Made by a program: the position numbers and the translations under genes. From Rhodococcus sp. HNM0563 (GTDB lineage Bacteria > Actinomycetota > Actinomycetes > Mycobacteriales > Mycobacteriaceae): 64,000 nt of DNA. The notes beneath the pieces are model-generated. The model saw nothing but the letters and a program-made list of their open reading frames with translations. It made no database searches and had not been told where the DNA came from. Location: positions 395,256 through 459,255 of the forward strand of contig NZ_JAASAF010000005.1 of NCBI RefSeq assembly GCF_012726195.1, in the 5' to 3' direction. This document shows positions 18,005 to 27,883 of the stretch, piece by piece; within the stretch, counting starts at the first letter, position 1, and each line of letters starts with the position of its first letter.

Positions 18005-19483
18005 CTATACCGGCGTGACGAGACCGTGACGGACGAGTCCCTGCATCAGAGGCACCGCCATCGCCGCCAACTCGTCCTCGTCCTCACCGTGGGCCGCGGA
18101 GAGCAGTGAGACCAGATCGCCCAGGGGGAGGCCATCGGAACGCAGGCCGCCGAGCAGGGCAGCTGCCAGGTCGTCCAGTTCGTGCTGCCACGCGGGGCCG
18201 CCCCCGCGATGCACCCGGGTGACAACCTGATTCCAGCCTTCCTCGCCGGGGAGGAAGACGCGCTCGAGTGCAGTGTCGTCGCGTACCTGGAACCGAGATT
18301 CGAGGAGATCGTGGTCGCGTAACCACTGGAGGCGTGCGAAATAGTCGATCGATTCCGGCCCGAGCGCATCGGTGAAGGCATGGCGCAGGTCCTCGGCCAG
18401 CACATCCGACGGCTCATCCGTGCGACGCAGATAGACGAACCCGAAGCCGACACCCTCGACGCAGTTGCGTGCGAAATGGTCGAACCACTCCTCGGCGCGT
18501 CCCGCGACTGCCGGGTCGCGCTGGTCGGCGTCGCCATCGCGGAGCCAGGTCCCTATGTACAGAGCCGGATCAGCCACGTCACGCTGCACGATCCATGCAT
18601 CCACACCGTGGGCCGGTAACCACGACGCGACGCGTGCTCGCCAGTCCTGGCCTTCGATATGAACCCACGACGCCAGGATGGACGCGGTCCCGCCCGGATT
18701 CAGGTGGTCGACGCTCTGCGAGATCATCAGCTTGCTCGCGCCGTCGAGATCGAGACCGGAATCACGGTAGCTGTGCTCGACCTGGCCGCTGCTCACCACG
18801 AACGGAGGGTTCGCGACGATTCGGTCGAAGCGGCGGCCGGCAACGGGTTCGAACCACGAGCCTTCGAGAAGTTCGAGGTCCAGTTCGTTCAGCGCGGCGG
18901 AGGCCGCGGCCAGTGTCAGGCAGCGCGGTGTGATGTCGGTCGCGGTCACGGTATCGGCGTACTCGGTCGCGTGGATCGCCTGGACGCCGCACCCGGTGCC
19001 GAGATCGAGTGCGGAACCCACCGGGTCGGTGGGAGTGGCCTGCAACAACGAGAGCGATGCCTGGCCGACGCCCAGCACATGATCAGGACGAGTAGGGCTG
19101 GGTCGAAGCGCACCGTCGAGGTCCGACAGAACCCAGAGGTTGCCCCCGCCGGCGTCCAGCGGCCGCAGATCCAGCGCCGACCGCACACCGTCCGCGTCAC
19201 GTTCGAGCAGACCGGAGGCGATCGCGTCGTCGAGATTCAGAGGTGCAAGTGCCGCGGCGACCTCGTCGGCCGGGCAGGTGTCCTGTAAAAGGAACAGCCG
19301 CACGAGCACACCGAGATCACCCGCGCCACGCGAGGCACGCCGTGCGGCGACCGGTTCGCTGCGCCCCAACGCGGCGTGAGCTTCCGCGCCCAGGAGTTCA
19401 CGCACGCTGTCGATGTCATAGCGACACCGGATCAACGCAGTGCGCAGGGAGGGGCAGATCGACAGAAGTAGGTCGCGGTCCAC
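18005..19483 (-). CDS. Class I SAM-dependent methyltransferase (HemK-like NPPF motif)
   Basis: 492 aa. An N-terminal helical region of about 150 residues is followed by a Rossmann methyltransferase with DLGTGCG (160-166, SAM loop) and NPPF (225-228), the signature of enzymes that methylate planar amide or exocyclic nitrogens. A C-terminal winged-helix-like extension carries [17 protein letters not shown]. Substrate unknown; rRNA, protein glutamine or DNA are all possible for this motif. GTG 19483 gives [13 protein letters not shown] as start; the 15 residues upstream look non-conserved. It lies directly upstream of sigB on the same strand, separated by 178 bases that contain the sigB promoter. 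Confidence 0.82.
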   Translation of the reverse strand: MDRDLLLSICPSLRTALIRCRYDIDSVRELLGAEAHAALGRSEPVAARRASRGAGDLGVLVRLFLLQDTCPADEVAAALAPLNLDDAIASGLLERDADGVRSALDLRPLDAGGGNLWVLSDLDGALRPSPTRPDHVLGVGQASLSLLQATPTDPVGSALDLGTGCGVQAIHATEYADTVTATDITPRCLTLAAASAALNELDLELLEGSWFEPVAGRRFDRIVANPPFVVSSGQVEHSYRDSGLDLDGASKLMISQSVDHLNPGGTASILASWVHIEGQDWRARVASWLPAHGVDAWIVQRDVADPALYIGTWLRDGDADQRDPAVAGRAEEWFDHFARNCVEGVGFGFVYLRRTDEPSDVLAEDLRHAFTDALGPESIDYFARLQWLRDHDLLESRFQVRDDTALERVFLPGEEGWNQVVTRVHRGGGPAWQHELDDLAAALLGGLRSDGLPLGDLVSLLSAAHGEDEDELAAMAVPLMQGLVRHGLVTPV

Positions 19484-19587
19484 GGAAGCATTCTCGCAGC
19501 CGCGTGTACAGGTGGGCCCGGTGCCCACCCCCGCGCCGAATGTCCGTGATGTCTGTGCGTGCGCCGAACGTCGGTCGGCCGGTCCGG

Positions 19588-19947
19588 TCAGCCGTCGATG
19601 ACGCGATGCTCGGATCGCTCGAGCGCCGCAAGTTCCCTGTGCCTGCTGTCCCAGCGGCTCGGCTCATCCTTGCGTCGTGGCGGCCGGTCGTTCGCGATGA
19701 GCACCGCGATCCACGGCAGGGGGATCGAGAGCCCGATGATCGCCATCGCGATCCACGGGTTCGCCCACACGCCGTACGAGATGGCTGCCAGGATCAGGGC
19801 GGGAATGCGGAAAGCCATCAAGGTCATGTACTTACGGACCCGCGCTCGGTGCTGGTCCTCGAGAGACGCCTCCGCCTCCGTGATCAGGACCGGGTTATCG
19901 GGCGATCCGCTCTCGTGGGATCCGCCGAAACCAGGTGTTCGTGCCAT
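19588..19947 (-). CDS. DUF3099 membrane protein (Rv2709-like)
   Basis: 119 aa. An N-terminal soluble part (VLITEAEASLEDQHRARVRKY) is followed by two hydrophobic segments around LMAFRIPALILAAISYGV and AMAIIGLSIPLPWIAVLIA, then a basic tail. This is the DUF3099 layout; the function is unknown. In M. tuberculosis the equivalent gene Rv2709 also sits beside sigB. ATG 19947 starts MARTPGFGG. It is divergent from the DUF3039 gene. Confidence 0.85.
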   Translation of the reverse strand: MARTPGFGGSHESGSPDNPVLITEAEASLEDQHRARVRKYMTLMAFRIPALILAAISYGVWANPWIAMAIIGLSIPLPWIAVLIANDRPPRRKDEPSRWDSRHRELAALERSEHRVIDG

Positions 19948-20020
19948 ATCTACTACTTTCCCACGCCCATAGATCGAATGCACATACCGGTCCGGGGGTG
20001 CGGTGCGGCATCATGGACAC

Positions 20021-20257
20021 GTGAGCACGGATATCAAGGAACGGCCGGATACCACCACCGACGAAACCACCAGCGACGACACCCCCAAGTTCTTCCACTA
20101 CGTGAAGAAGGACAAGATCGCAGAGAGCGCCGTCATGGGGACCCACGTTGTTGCACTGTGTGGTGAGGTCTTTCCGGTGACCATGTCGCCGAAGCCTGGT
20201 TCGCCGGTGTGCCCCGAGTGCAAGAAGGTCTACGAGGGCCTGCGCAAGGGCGACTGA
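20021..20257 (+). CDS. DUF3039 small protein (Rv2708c-like)
   Basis: 78 aa. FHYVKKDKI, the ALCGEVFPV segment and CPECKKVYE define the DUF3039 family. The cysteines (CGE ... CPEC) look like a small zinc-binding site, although only one clean CxxC is present. GTG 20021 begins MSTDIKERPD. Its 3' end overlaps the convergent YihY gene by 28 bases. The function is unknown. Confidence 0.85.
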   Translation: MSTDIKERPDTTTDETTSDDTPKFFHYVKKDKIAESAVMGTHVVALCGEVFPVTMSPKPGSPVCPECKKVYEGLRKGD

Positions 20258-21498
20258 GGAAGTCGGGTCAGGGACTCACGCTCCACTGCCCCCGGTCCTC
20301 GCGGCGAAACCGGACCACCATCGGCCGAGGTGCTCGATGCCTCCTCGGCCGTTTCGTCGTGCCTGGATCCTCCGGAGGGATCCGGCCTGTCGACCGGGCA
20401 TGTGTCGGGCCCACCTTCGTCGGACGGACACGCGTCGTCGTAGCCGGGCAGTTGATCGGAACGAAGAAGATCGGTGAGCCGGATAGGACTCGCCATGGTG
20501 ATCCGACGTGTCAGGTTGGTGACCGGACCCTCCTCGGGCGACGGCTGCTTGTCCGCCTGCTCGGCGAGCCACACACGCCACTGTTCGATCCGTGTTGCTC
20601 GCGCAGGCCACATCTCCTGGATCGTGGCATTGAACTCGGCACCGATCACCACCGCGAAGCCGAGGAAGAATGTGAACAGCAGGAACGCAATGGGCGCGGC
20701 CAGTGCGCCATAGGTGTACCCGTGTTCGGCAATCCAGGTCAGGTACCTGCGCAGGCCTGCGCTCGCGAGAATGAAGAACGCCCCTGCGAGTACTGCTCCG
20801 CCGAGCAGGCGATGCCACGGCAGAGTCTTCGGCAAGGCCACTTTGTACAGAGTGGTCAGGGCAATGAGCAGGAGCAGACCGACAGCCGGGTAGTAGAAGG
20901 TGTCGACGATCTGCGAACCCACCGAGTACCACGACTGGGGTAGCAATCGGCCGATCATCGTCGGCCCCAGTGCCACCAAGGGCAACGTGATGACCGCCAG
21001 GATGAGAAACATCACGTACAGCAGCAGACCGAACACTCGCTGCCAGACCGGGTGACGATGGTCCTGTTGCCCGTGCGCCTCGACGATCGAATCCACGAAC
21101 GTGGCGACGGCCGAAGATCCTGCCCAGAGCGACAGGAGAAAGCCCAATGACATCACATCCGCGCGTCCACGGTTGAGCACGTCGTAGACCGTCGGCGCGA
21201 TGATCTCATCGACGACGCTGTCGCTGAATGCGGTGCGTGTGAACGTGACGATCTTGGACACGATGATGTTGGGAATGTCGGGTCCGAACCATCCGCCCAC
21301 GTAACCGAGGCTGCCGAGCAGTCCCAGGAGTAGCGGGGGGAGCGACAGGGTCTGCCAGAACGCGGCGGTCGCGGCCTTGCTGAAGATCGAGTGATCCCAC
21401 GCGGACTGCGCAGTGTGACCGAAGACCCGACCGCACGCCCGTACCGCGCGCCCGATGCGGCGCGGTCCGGGCACGTGGGGCACAGCTGTGGCGTTCAT
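20230..21498 (-). CDS. YihY/virulence factor BrkB family membrane protein (Rv2707-like)
   Basis: 422 aa. At least six transmembrane segments are visible, including SLGFLLSLWAGSSAVATFV, VFGLLLYVMFLILAVITLPL, YYPAVGLLLLIALTTL and a LLGGAVLAGAFFILASAGL block. The YGALAAPIAFLLFTFF motif is characteristic of the YihY family. The soluble C-terminus (about 110 residues) is acidic and low in complexity. YihY proteins are integral inner-membrane proteins of unsettled function. It starts at ATG 21498, divergent from the helicase gene, and overlaps DUF3039 at its 3' end. Confidence 0.88.
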   Translation of the reverse strand: MNATAVPHVPGPRRIGRAVRACGRVFGHTAQSAWDHSIFSKAATAAFWQTLSLPPLLLGLLGSLGYVGGWFGPDIPNIIVSKIVTFTRTAFSDSVVDEIIAPTVYDVLNRGRADVMSLGFLLSLWAGSSAVATFVDSIVEAHGQQDHRHPVWQRVFGLLLYVMFLILAVITLPLVALGPTMIGRLLPQSWYSVGSQIVDTFYYPAVGLLLLIALTTLYKVALPKTLPWHRLLGGAVLAGAFFILASAGLRRYLTWIAEHGYTYGALAAPIAFLLFTFFLGFAVVIGAEFNATIQEMWPARATRIEQWRVWLAEQADKQPSPEEGPVTNLTRRITMASPIRLTDLLRSDQLPGYDDACPSDEGGPDTCPVDRPDPSGGSRHDETAEEASSTSADGGPVSPRGPGAVERESLTRLPQSPLRRPS

Positions 21499-21719
21499 CT
21501 ACTTCCAGCATTCCTGATGACACGCCGCGATGCGCGCACCACATGCGGTTGTCGGTACTTCGGATTCTGTCACGACCGTCACTTTCCCTCGTCGTCGGCC
21601 TGGCGGTTCGGGGCGTCGATCGCGGGGCCGAGGCGATAGGCTGCATGGCGGTCGGTGATCGGTTGGCCAGTCCTGCCGTCACAGACCGGAGTTGAGCGGA
21701 CAAGGAGCACGAAGAACCG

Positions 21720-23447
21720 GTGAGCACTGAAACCGTCGGACAAGCTACGACCTCCGCCCCCGGAGGACAGCTGCGCGCATGGCAGCGTCGCGCCCTGACC
21801 AAGTACCTCGCCACCAAACCTCGCGATTTCCTCGCGGTGGCCACGCCGGGGGCGGGCAAGACCACATTCGCGCTGAGGGTCGCGTCGGAACTGTTGAAGG
21901 ACCGGACCGTCGACCAGGTCACGGTCGTTGCCCCCACCGAACACCTCAAGCACCAGTGGTCGTCCGCAGCGGCCCGACTCGGCATCGCCCTGGACTCGAA
22001 CTTCACGAACTCCACAGGGCAGACCTCGAGCGACTACCAGGGCGTCGTCGTGACCTATGCGCAGATCGCTTCCCACCCGTTCAAGCACCGTGTTCGCACC
22101 GAAGCGCGCCGCACGCTGGTCATCCTCGACGAGATCCACCACGGTGGTGACGCCAAGAGCTGGGGGGAGGGAATTCTCGAGGCGTTCGGAGATGCGACAC
22201 GCAGACTGGCGCTGACAGGCACCCCGTTCCGTAGCGACGACAGTGCCATTCCGTTCGTGACGTACGAACCGAACGAGGAAGGCCTGATGCAATCGAAGGC
22301 CGACCACGCGTACGGATATTCCGATGCACTTGCAGATGGCGTCGTCCGGCCGGTCGTGTTCCTCGCCTACTCCGGCGAAGCCAGGTGGAGAACCAGTGCG
22401 GGGGAGGAATACACCGCCAGGCTCGGTGAGCCGCTCAGCGCCGAGCACACGGCGCGCGCCTGGCGTACCGCGCTGGACCCGGAGGGTGACTGGGTGCCTG
22501 CCGTGCTGGGTGCCGCCAACACCCGCCTCGAGCAGTTGCGCGCGGGCGGCATGCCGGACGCGGGCGGCCTCGTCATCGCGACCGATCAGACTGTCGCTCG
22601 TGCGTATGCGAAGACTCTCGAACGCCTCACGGGTGAGCCGCCTGCCGTCGTCCTTTCCGACGATCCCACCGCATCGTCGCGTATTTCAGAGTTCAGCGCG
22701 GGCACCCAACGGTGGATGGTGGCAGTCCGAATGGTGTCCGAGGGAGTCGATGTCCCCAGGCTCGCCGTCGGCGTGTATGCGACCAGCGCCTCGACTCCGC
22801 TGTTCTTTGCTCAGGCGATCGGGCGTTTCGTGCGTGCGAGGCAGAAGGGGGAGACGGCCAGTGTGTTCCTCCCGTCGGTACCGGTGCTGCTCGAACTCGC
22901 CAGTCAGCTCGAGGCACAGCGCGACCATGTCCTGGGAAAACCGCATCGAGTCAAAGAAGGCTTCGACGACGAACTGCTCGCCGACGCCAATCGCAGGAAG
23001 GACGAGCCGGGCGAGGACGAGAAGGCCTATACCTCGATCGGTGCGGAGGCCGAGCTCGATCAGGTGATCTACGACGGTTCGTCCTTCGGCACTGCCACGT
23101 TCTCGGGTAGCGACGAGGAAGCGGACTATCTCGGCCTGCCTGGGCTACTTGATGCAGACCAGATGAGAGCGTTGCTGCGTCAGAGACAGGAGAAGCAGCT
23201 CGACAAACCTGCGGCCCAGCAGACGCCGAGTCCACCGCAGCAGGTGGCCGAACGGATCGCTGCGGCCGATGAGCTGCCCCAGCTGCGGCGCGAACTCAAT
23301 TCCTTGGTAGCGGTCGTGCACCACCGCACTCGTAAACCACACGGCGTGATCCACGGGGAGCTGCGACGTCAGTGCGGTGGGCCGCCGACCGCAATGGCGA
23401 GCGCCGAGCAGTTGCGCGATCGCATCGCGATTCTGCGGAGCTGGTGA
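21720..23447 (+). CDS. DEAD/DEAH-box helicase (SSL2-like)
   Basis: 575 aa superfamily 2 helicase. Walker A is ATPGAGKTT near residue 41, motif II is LDEIHH, motif III is LTGTPFRSDD, and motif VI is QAIGRFVRAR. An acidic and charged region follows motif VI (KDEPGEDEKAY), then a helical C-terminus. It resembles XPB/SSL2-type DNA or RNA helicases of Actinobacteria without a nuclease domain. The start is GTG 21720; AAGGAGC lies upstream at an unusually long distance of about 14 bases, so the start is less certain. The 220-base gap to the divergent YihY gene shows no other gene. Confidence 0.88.
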   Translation: MSTETVGQATTSAPGGQLRAWQRRALTKYLATKPRDFLAVATPGAGKTTFALRVASELLKDRTVDQVTVVAPTEHLKHQWSSAAARLGIALDSNFTNSTGQTSSDYQGVVVTYAQIASHPFKHRVRTEARRTLVILDEIHHGGDAKSWGEGILEAFGDATRRLALTGTPFRSDDSAIPFVTYEPNEEGLMQSKADHAYGYSDALADGVVRPVVFLAYSGEARWRTSAGEEYTARLGEPLSAEHTARAWRTALDPEGDWVPAVLGAANTRLEQLRAGGMPDAGGLVIATDQTVARAYAKTLERLTGEPPAVVLSDDPTASSRISEFSAGTQRWMVAVRMVSEGVDVPRLAVGVYATSASTPLFFAQAIGRFVRARQKGETASVFLPSVPVLLELASQLEAQRDHVLGKPHRVKEGFDDELLADANRRKDEPGEDEKAYTSIGAEAELDQVIYDGSSFGTATFSGSDEEADYLGLPGLLDADQMRALLRQRQEKQLDKPAAQQTPSPPQQVAERIAAADELPQLRRELNSLVAVVHHRTRKPHGVIHGELRRQCGGPPTAMASAEQLRDRIAILRSW

Positions 23448-23485
23448 CGCCCCTGCTGTCGGCGACAAACCGTCCATGAACGACG

Positions 23486-23519
23486 ATACGGGCGACTACC
23501 GAAAGGTAGTCGCCCGTAT
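23486..23519. terminator. Bidirectional terminator with GAAA tetraloop
   Basis: A perfect 15-bp stem (23486-23500 with 23505-23519) closes on a GAAA (GNRA-type) loop. It lies between the convergent helicase and DUF7455 genes. Confidence 0.85.
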
Positions 23520-23559
23520 GCGGGGTCGAGTCGCGGAACCGTGGGCTCCGGACGGCGGA

Positions 23560-23754
23560 TCAGACGGTGGCGTCGGCCTCGGTGACGATCGTGGCACCGA
23601 GCTCACGGAGCCGATCGGTGTGTTCGTTTGCGTGATGACCGCAGAACAACAGTTCGCCGCCTGTGGGAAGGACAGCGCGTACGCGAGCGGCTGCGTTGCA
23701 GCGATCGCACCTGTCGGCGGCGGTCAACTTCGGGGTGGTCAACGTACCGGGCAT
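23560..23754 (-). CDS. DUF7455-type small zinc-ribbon protein
   Basis: 64 aa. CDRCNAAARVRAVLPTGGELLFCGHH supplies a CxxC followed by CGHH, a plausible Cys2-Cys/His zinc site. Small proteins of this type are found near sigma factor genes in Actinobacteria; the function is unknown. ATG 23754 is preceded by a clear GGAGGAG, so the longer frame to 23880 is rejected. Confidence 0.85.
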   Translation of the reverse strand: MPGTLTTPKLTAADRCDRCNAAARVRAVLPTGGELLFCGHHANEHTDRLRELGATIVTEADATV

Positions 23755-24038
23755 GACTCCTCCAAACTGGCCACCTTCGACAACGGTCGCCTGGGGTCTG
23801 GTCCGCCGCGCCGGGGGTAGCGCGGTAGATCTACTCTTACAGACGATTCGCGTTCGTGGGTTGTTCCCCTGATCGTCCATTCGTGTTGTGTTTCACGAAT
23901 GGACACTGAGAAACACCAGGACGTGGGCGTTTGCTGATCTGCTCTCGTGCTCCCCGGCGCAGCTGTTCGCTCACAGCGCAGCAGCGGGTACGGCGCGTCG
24001 ACGAATCGTCCGCGCTCCGGCGATGCGAACAATGGGGC

Positions 24039-24383
24039 ATGAGTGAAGTTCTGCTGCACATCTGCCCGCGCGACGAGTGGTTCCGTGCCCGTGAGGAAGG
24101 CGCCGTGACACCACCTTCACTGACCGAGGTGGGATTCGTGCATCTGTCGACGCCCGATCAGGTCCACCTTCCAGCGAATCGCTTGTTCCATGGCCGCACG
24201 GACCTTGTTCTCCTCCGGATCGACCCGTCTCGACTGATCGACGACGTGCGGTTCGAACCGGGTGTGCCTACGGACCCCGAGTCGATGAGGTTTCCACATC
24301 TGTACGGGCCGCTACCGGTCGACGCGATCGTGGAAGTCGTCGACTATCGCCCGGGAGACGACGGACGATTCGCACCCGTATGA
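24039..24383 (+). CDS. DUF952 domain-containing protein
   Basis: 114 aa. LLHICPRDEWFRA, GFVHLSTPDQV, LLRIDPSRL and RFPHLYGPLPVDAI are the conserved DUF952 blocks. The fold resembles ADP-ribosyltransferase-like proteins, but no activity is established. ATG 24039 is the only start that gives the family N-terminus (MSEVLLHI). It converges on sigA across a strong hairpin. Confidence 0.9.
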   Translation: MSEVLLHICPRDEWFRAREEGAVTPPSLTEVGFVHLSTPDQVHLPANRLFHGRTDLVLLRIDPSRLIDDVRFEPGVPTDPESMRFPHLYGPLPVDAIVEVVDYRPGDDGRFAPV

Positions 24384-24398
24384 TCGGCTCTCGCGAGG

Positions 24399-24432
24399 AG
24401 GGGCGGAGGGACGACGACGTCCCTCCGCCCCT
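24399..24432. terminator. Terminator between the DUF952 gene and sigA
   Basis: A perfect 15-bp GC-rich stem pairs 24399-24413 with 24418-24432 around an ACGA loop. TTT follows on the plus side. Confidence 0.85.
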
Positions 24433-24471
24433 TTCGGACAGCGCGGCTCGCCTCCGGGGCGGGCGAGGTGA

Positions 24472-25821
24472 CTAGTCGAGGTAGTCGCGCAGGACCTGCG
24501 ACCGCGACGGGTGGCGCAGCTTCGACATGGTCTTCGACTCGATCTGGCGAATGCGTTCACGGGTCACCCCGTAGACCTGGCCGATCTCGTCGAGAGTGCG
24601 TGGCTGACCGTCGGTGAGGCCGAAGCGCAGCCGGACGACGCCGGCCTCACGCTCGGAGAGCGTCTCGAGGACGGACTGCAGCTGATCCTGCAGCAGCGTG
24701 AACGACACGGCGTCAACTGCGACGACAGCCTCGGAGTCTTCGATGAAGTCGCCGAGCTGACTGTCGCCCTCGTCGCCGATGGTCTGGTCGAGCGAAATGG
24801 GTTCACGCGCGTACTGCTGGATCTCCAGCACCTTCTCCGGCGTGATGTCCATTTCCTTCGCAAGCTCTTCGGGCGTGGGCTCGCGACCCAGATCCTGGAG
24901 CAGCTCGCGCTGGATTCGACCGAGCTTGTTGATGACCTCGACCATGTGCACCGGGATGCGAATGGTGCGGGCCTGGTCGGCCATCGCGCGGGTGATGGCC
25001 TGACGGATCCACCACGTCGCGTAGGTCGAGAACTTGTAGCCCTTGGTGTAGTCGAACTTCTCCACGGCCCGGATGAGACCCAGGTTGCCTTCCTGGATGA
25101 GGTCGAGGAAGGCCATGCCGCGACCGGTGTACCGCTTGGCGAGCGAGACGACCAGGCGAAGGTTCGCTTCGAGAAGATGATTCTTGGCGCGATTGCCGTC
25201 GCGGCAGATCCAGTTCATGTCGCGGCGCTGGGCCACCGGGAGTTTCTCGCCCTTCGCGGCGAGTTCTTGCAGACGGAACGTGGCGTAGAGGCCTGCTTCG
25301 ATGCGCTTGGCGAGTTCGACCTCCTCCTCGGCGTTGAGGAGCGCAACCTTGCCGATCTGCTTGAGATAGGCACGAACCGAGTCGGCGGAGGCGGTGAGCT
25401 CGGCATCCTTGCGCGCCTGACGGAGGGCTTCGGATTCCTCTTCGTCCCAGACGAAGTCGCCGGACGCCTTGTCTTTTTCGCTGGGTTCGTCGTCTTCGAC
25501 CGACGCGTCGTCGGCGACCAGTTCGCCTTCCGAGACGTCGATGTCTTCGAGCTCCGGTTCGCCCGCGCCGTCGAACTCGTCGTCCCCGGCCTTCCCGCCC
25601 TTGGCTGCGGTCTTCTTCGCCGCGGTCTTCTTGGCAGCCTTCTTGGCGGGTGCCTTCTTCGCCGCGGCCTTCTTGGCGGGGGCCTTCTTCGCGGCGGCCT
25701 TCTTGGCCGGTGGCTTTGCTGCGGGTGTCGCAGTGTCTGTAGCGTCAGCGGCGCCCGAAGCGTCCGCGACGGGTGCCGATTCCTTCTGTGAATCAGCGGT
25801 GTGGATGTCGGTGGCTGCCAC
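24472..25821 (-). CDS. sigA: Primary RNA polymerase sigma factor SigA (RpoD)
   Basis: 449 aa. The sigma core covers about 130-449: region 1.2 [16 protein letters not shown], region 2 [21 protein letters not shown] and [11 protein letters not shown], region 3, and region 4.2 [11 protein letters not shown]. The first 130 residues are unusual: Lys/Ala/Pro-rich, histone-H1-like AAKKAPAKK repeats (about 37-75), then a strongly acidic stretch (about 78-125). The same style is known in mycobacterial SigA. The GTG start at 25821 has AAAGGG five to six bases upstream. It directs housekeeping transcription. Its neighbour ppgK is conserved in mycobacteria. Confidence 0.97.
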   Translation of the reverse strand: MAATDIHTADSQKESAPVADASGAADATDTATPAAKPPAKKAAAKKAPAKKAAAKKAPAKKAAKKTAAKKTAAKGGKAGDDEFDGAGEPELEDIDVSEGELVADDASVEDDEPSEKDKASGDFVWDEEESEALRQARKDAELTASADSVRAYLKQIGKVALLNAEEEVELAKRIEAGLYATFRLQELAAKGEKLPVAQRRDMNWICRDGNRAKNHLLEANLRLVVSLAKRYTGRGMAFLDLIQEGNLGLIRAVEKFDYTKGYKFSTYATWWIRQAITRAMADQARTIRIPVHMVEVINKLGRIQRELLQDLGREPTPEELAKEMDITPEKVLEIQQYAREPISLDQTIGDEGDSQLGDFIEDSEAVVAVDAVSFTLLQDQLQSVLETLSEREAGVVRLRFGLTDGQPRTLDEIGQVYGVTRERIRQIESKTMSKLRHPSRSQVLRDYLD

Positions 25822-25919
25822 GTACGCCCTTTCGTGACGAGGTAGTGCGGCGTCGCGCCAGAGGTGTTCCGGCGGAGAGGTCTGTCGGGATCAGGCCGGG
25901 TTCCGGCCGGCTGTGCACC

Positions 25920-25925
25920 ATTGTA
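25920..25925 (-). promoter_or_regulatory. Candidate sigA -10 element
   Basis: TACAAT on the minus strand (25925-25920), preceded by GT, lies about 100 bases upstream of the sigA start in the 134-base gap behind ppgK. No convincing -35 was found. Confidence 0.4.
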
Positions 25926-25955
25926 ACGATCCCTGTGACCGAGGATGTGTCGGAC

Positions 25956-26741
25956 TCAAGGAGTCGCGCCTGTTTTCGCAGCGTATGCAGCGCCGACGAT
26001 CCCCGCTGTATTGCGTAGTTTGGCCGGGACCACGGGAGTGTCGTTCGTCAGCAGCGGAATCCACTTCTCGTGCTTGCGGCTGATACCACCGCCCGCGATG
26101 AACAGGTCGGGCCACAGCAGGGCCTCGAAACGTTCGAGGACCAGCGAGACTTCACGAGCCCACCGTTTGTAGGACCAGTCGTGGCGTTCCTTGACGGAGG
26201 AGGCTGCACGATGCTCGGCTTCTTTCCCGTCGATCTCCATGTGCCCCAACTCGGTGTTCGGCAGAAGGACGCCGTTGTGCAGTACTGCCGAGCCGATGCC
26301 GGTACCGAAGGTCAGGAGGATGACCACGCCGTCGGTGTCGGCCGCCGCGCCGAACCGATCCTCGGCGATACCCGCGGCATCGGCGTCGTTGAGGACCGTG
26401 ACAGCTCGTTCGTCGAGGACGGACCCGAACAGCGCCCGTGCGTCCGTCCCGATCCACGACGAATCGATATTTGCCGCGGTCCGGGCGACGCCTGCGGTCA
26501 CCACGCTCGGGAGGGTGATACCCACGGGGCCGTCCCATCTCGCCTGCCGGACGATCTCGGCCACTGTCTCGGCCACGGCGTCGGGAGTCGACGGTTGCGG
26601 CGTGAGGATCTTGATCCGGTCGCCGATCAACTGACCGGTGGACAGGTCGACCAGGCCGCCTTTGACTCCGCTGCCACCGACGTCGACGCCGAATCCCACG
26701 TCGGCAGAATCGCTCGGGGTGGGGGGTGTCGGCTGCGTCAT
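25956..26741 (-). CDS. ppgK: Polyphosphate glucokinase PpgK (ROK family)
   Basis: 261 aa. It phosphorylates glucose to glucose 6-phosphate with polyphosphate or ATP. Visible features are [12 protein letters not shown] (phosphate-binding loop), the [15 protein letters not shown] loop, NDADAAG with a catalytic Asp, and [18 protein letters not shown], which is typical of polyphosphate-using enzymes. ATG 26741 (MTQPTPP) was chosen over the in-frame ATG at 26771. It is divergent from suhB and upstream of sigA on the same strand, the mycobacterial order. Confidence 0.95.
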   Translation of the reverse strand: MTQPTPPTPSDSADVGFGVDVGGSGVKGGLVDLSTGQLIGDRIKILTPQPSTPDAVAETVAEIVRQARWDGPVGITLPSVVTAGVARTAANIDSSWIGTDARALFGSVLDERAVTVLNDADAAGIAEDRFGAAADTDGVVILLTFGTGIGSAVLHNGVLLPNTELGHMEIDGKEAEHRAASSVKERHDWSYKRWAREVSLVLERFEALLWPDLFIAGGGISRKHEKWIPLLTNDTPVVPAKLRNTAGIVGAAYAAKTGATP

Positions 26742-26851
26742 GAGGTGCTCACTCTCGGGGTAGGTGCGCAACGGTGGTCGGTCGGCCGCAATGCTTGTGG
26801 GGCAACGATAGTTGGAAGTCCCGTTCTGTGCGGGTGGTGCGGAGGATGCGC

Positions 26852-27772
26852 GTGTGTTCCGATGGTCGAGTGTCAGATGCCATCGATTCCCGTGCTGTCT
26901 CCGAATCCGACCTCGCCGAGCTTCGAGCGGTCGCCGTCACCGTTGCACAGGAAGCGGCAGCGCATGTGCGACGCCGCCGTGCCGAGCTGTTCGGATCGGC
27001 CCGGTCGCCGGGTGGTGAGGGCCACTCTGTGCAGACGAAGTCCACCGACACCGATCCGGTCACCATCGCCGACACCGAGTCCGAGGACCTCATCCGAACT
27101 CGGCTCGGGCAGTTGAGACCCGGTGACGGGTTCCTCGGCGAAGAAAGTGGGGGAGGCCACGGTGCCGACGAGGACGGCGGGGGAGTGACCGGGGTCCAGT
27201 GGGTGGTCGACCCCATCGACGGCACGGTGAATTTCGTCTACGGGATTGCTGCCTATGCAGTGAGTGTCGCGGCCCGAATCGATGGGGTTTCGGTGGCAGG
27301 TGCTGTGGTCGATGTCGCGGCGGATCGCCTCTACTCGGCGGCGGTGGGACTCGGCGCGACATGTACCGGCGCGGACGGGGTGGTGACGACGCTGCGCTGC
27401 ACGCCGGTGACCGATCTGGGCCTGGCGCTCGTGGCCACCGGATTCTCGTACTCGGCAACGCGCCGAGCGAGCCAAGGGAAGATTGTTGCAGAACTGCTGC
27501 CACAGGTACGAGATATCCGGCGTATCGGGGCTGCGGCCCTGGATCTGTGCATGGTCGCGTCGGGGAGCGTGGACGCCCACTACGAACACGGGCTCAATCC
27601 TTGGGATTGGGCGGCAGGCGCGCTCATTGCCTCCGAAGCAGGGGCCGAGGTCCGACTGCCGACGGGGTTCGGCGACGACGGCGAGATCATGACTGCCGCG
27701 GCGCCCGGCATTGCGGAAGCGTTCGCCGCGGCGCTTACGAAAATTGGGGCGATCGCACCGCTTCCCGACTGA
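26852..27772 (+). CDS. suhB: Inositol monophosphatase family protein SuhB
   Basis: 306 aa. The Mg2+-dependent phosphatase motifs are present: GEESGG, WVVDPIDGTVNF and WDWAAGALI. The enzyme hydrolyses inositol monophosphate, a step towards phosphatidylinositol, mannosides and mycothiol in mycolata. GTG 26852 has GGAGG at 26841-26845 with a six-base gap; GTG 26870 is a weaker alternative. It is divergent from ppgK and convergent with cei. Confidence 0.92.
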   Translation: MCSDGRVSDAIDSRAVSESDLAELRAVAVTVAQEAAAHVRRRRAELFGSARSPGGEGHSVQTKSTDTDPVTIADTESEDLIRTRLGQLRPGDGFLGEESGGGHGADEDGGGVTGVQWVVDPIDGTVNFVYGIAAYAVSVAARIDGVSVAGAVVDVAADRLYSAAVGLGATCTGADGVVTTLRCTPVTDLGLALVATGFSYSATRRASQGKIVAELLPQVRDIRRIGAAALDLCMVASGSVDAHYEHGLNPWDWAAGALIASEAGAEVRLPTGFGDDGEIMTAAAPGIAEAFAAALTKIGAIAPLPD

Positions 27773-27815
27773 CAGCGCCGACGACTTCTCGTTCGGATAA
27801 CACTGGGAATGTGAT

Positions 27816-27838
27816 CCGAATTCGAGGGCGAATTTCGG
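27816..27838. terminator. Hairpin between suhB and cei
   Basis: CCGAATTCG (27816-27824) pairs with CGAATTTCGG (27829-27838) with one bulged base and an AGGG loop, in an unusually AT-rich gap between convergent genes. Confidence 0.5.
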
Positions 27839-27883
27839 AGAAAAGAGCAATTTGCCCGAATTTGATCGAGAATGTCGGCGCCG

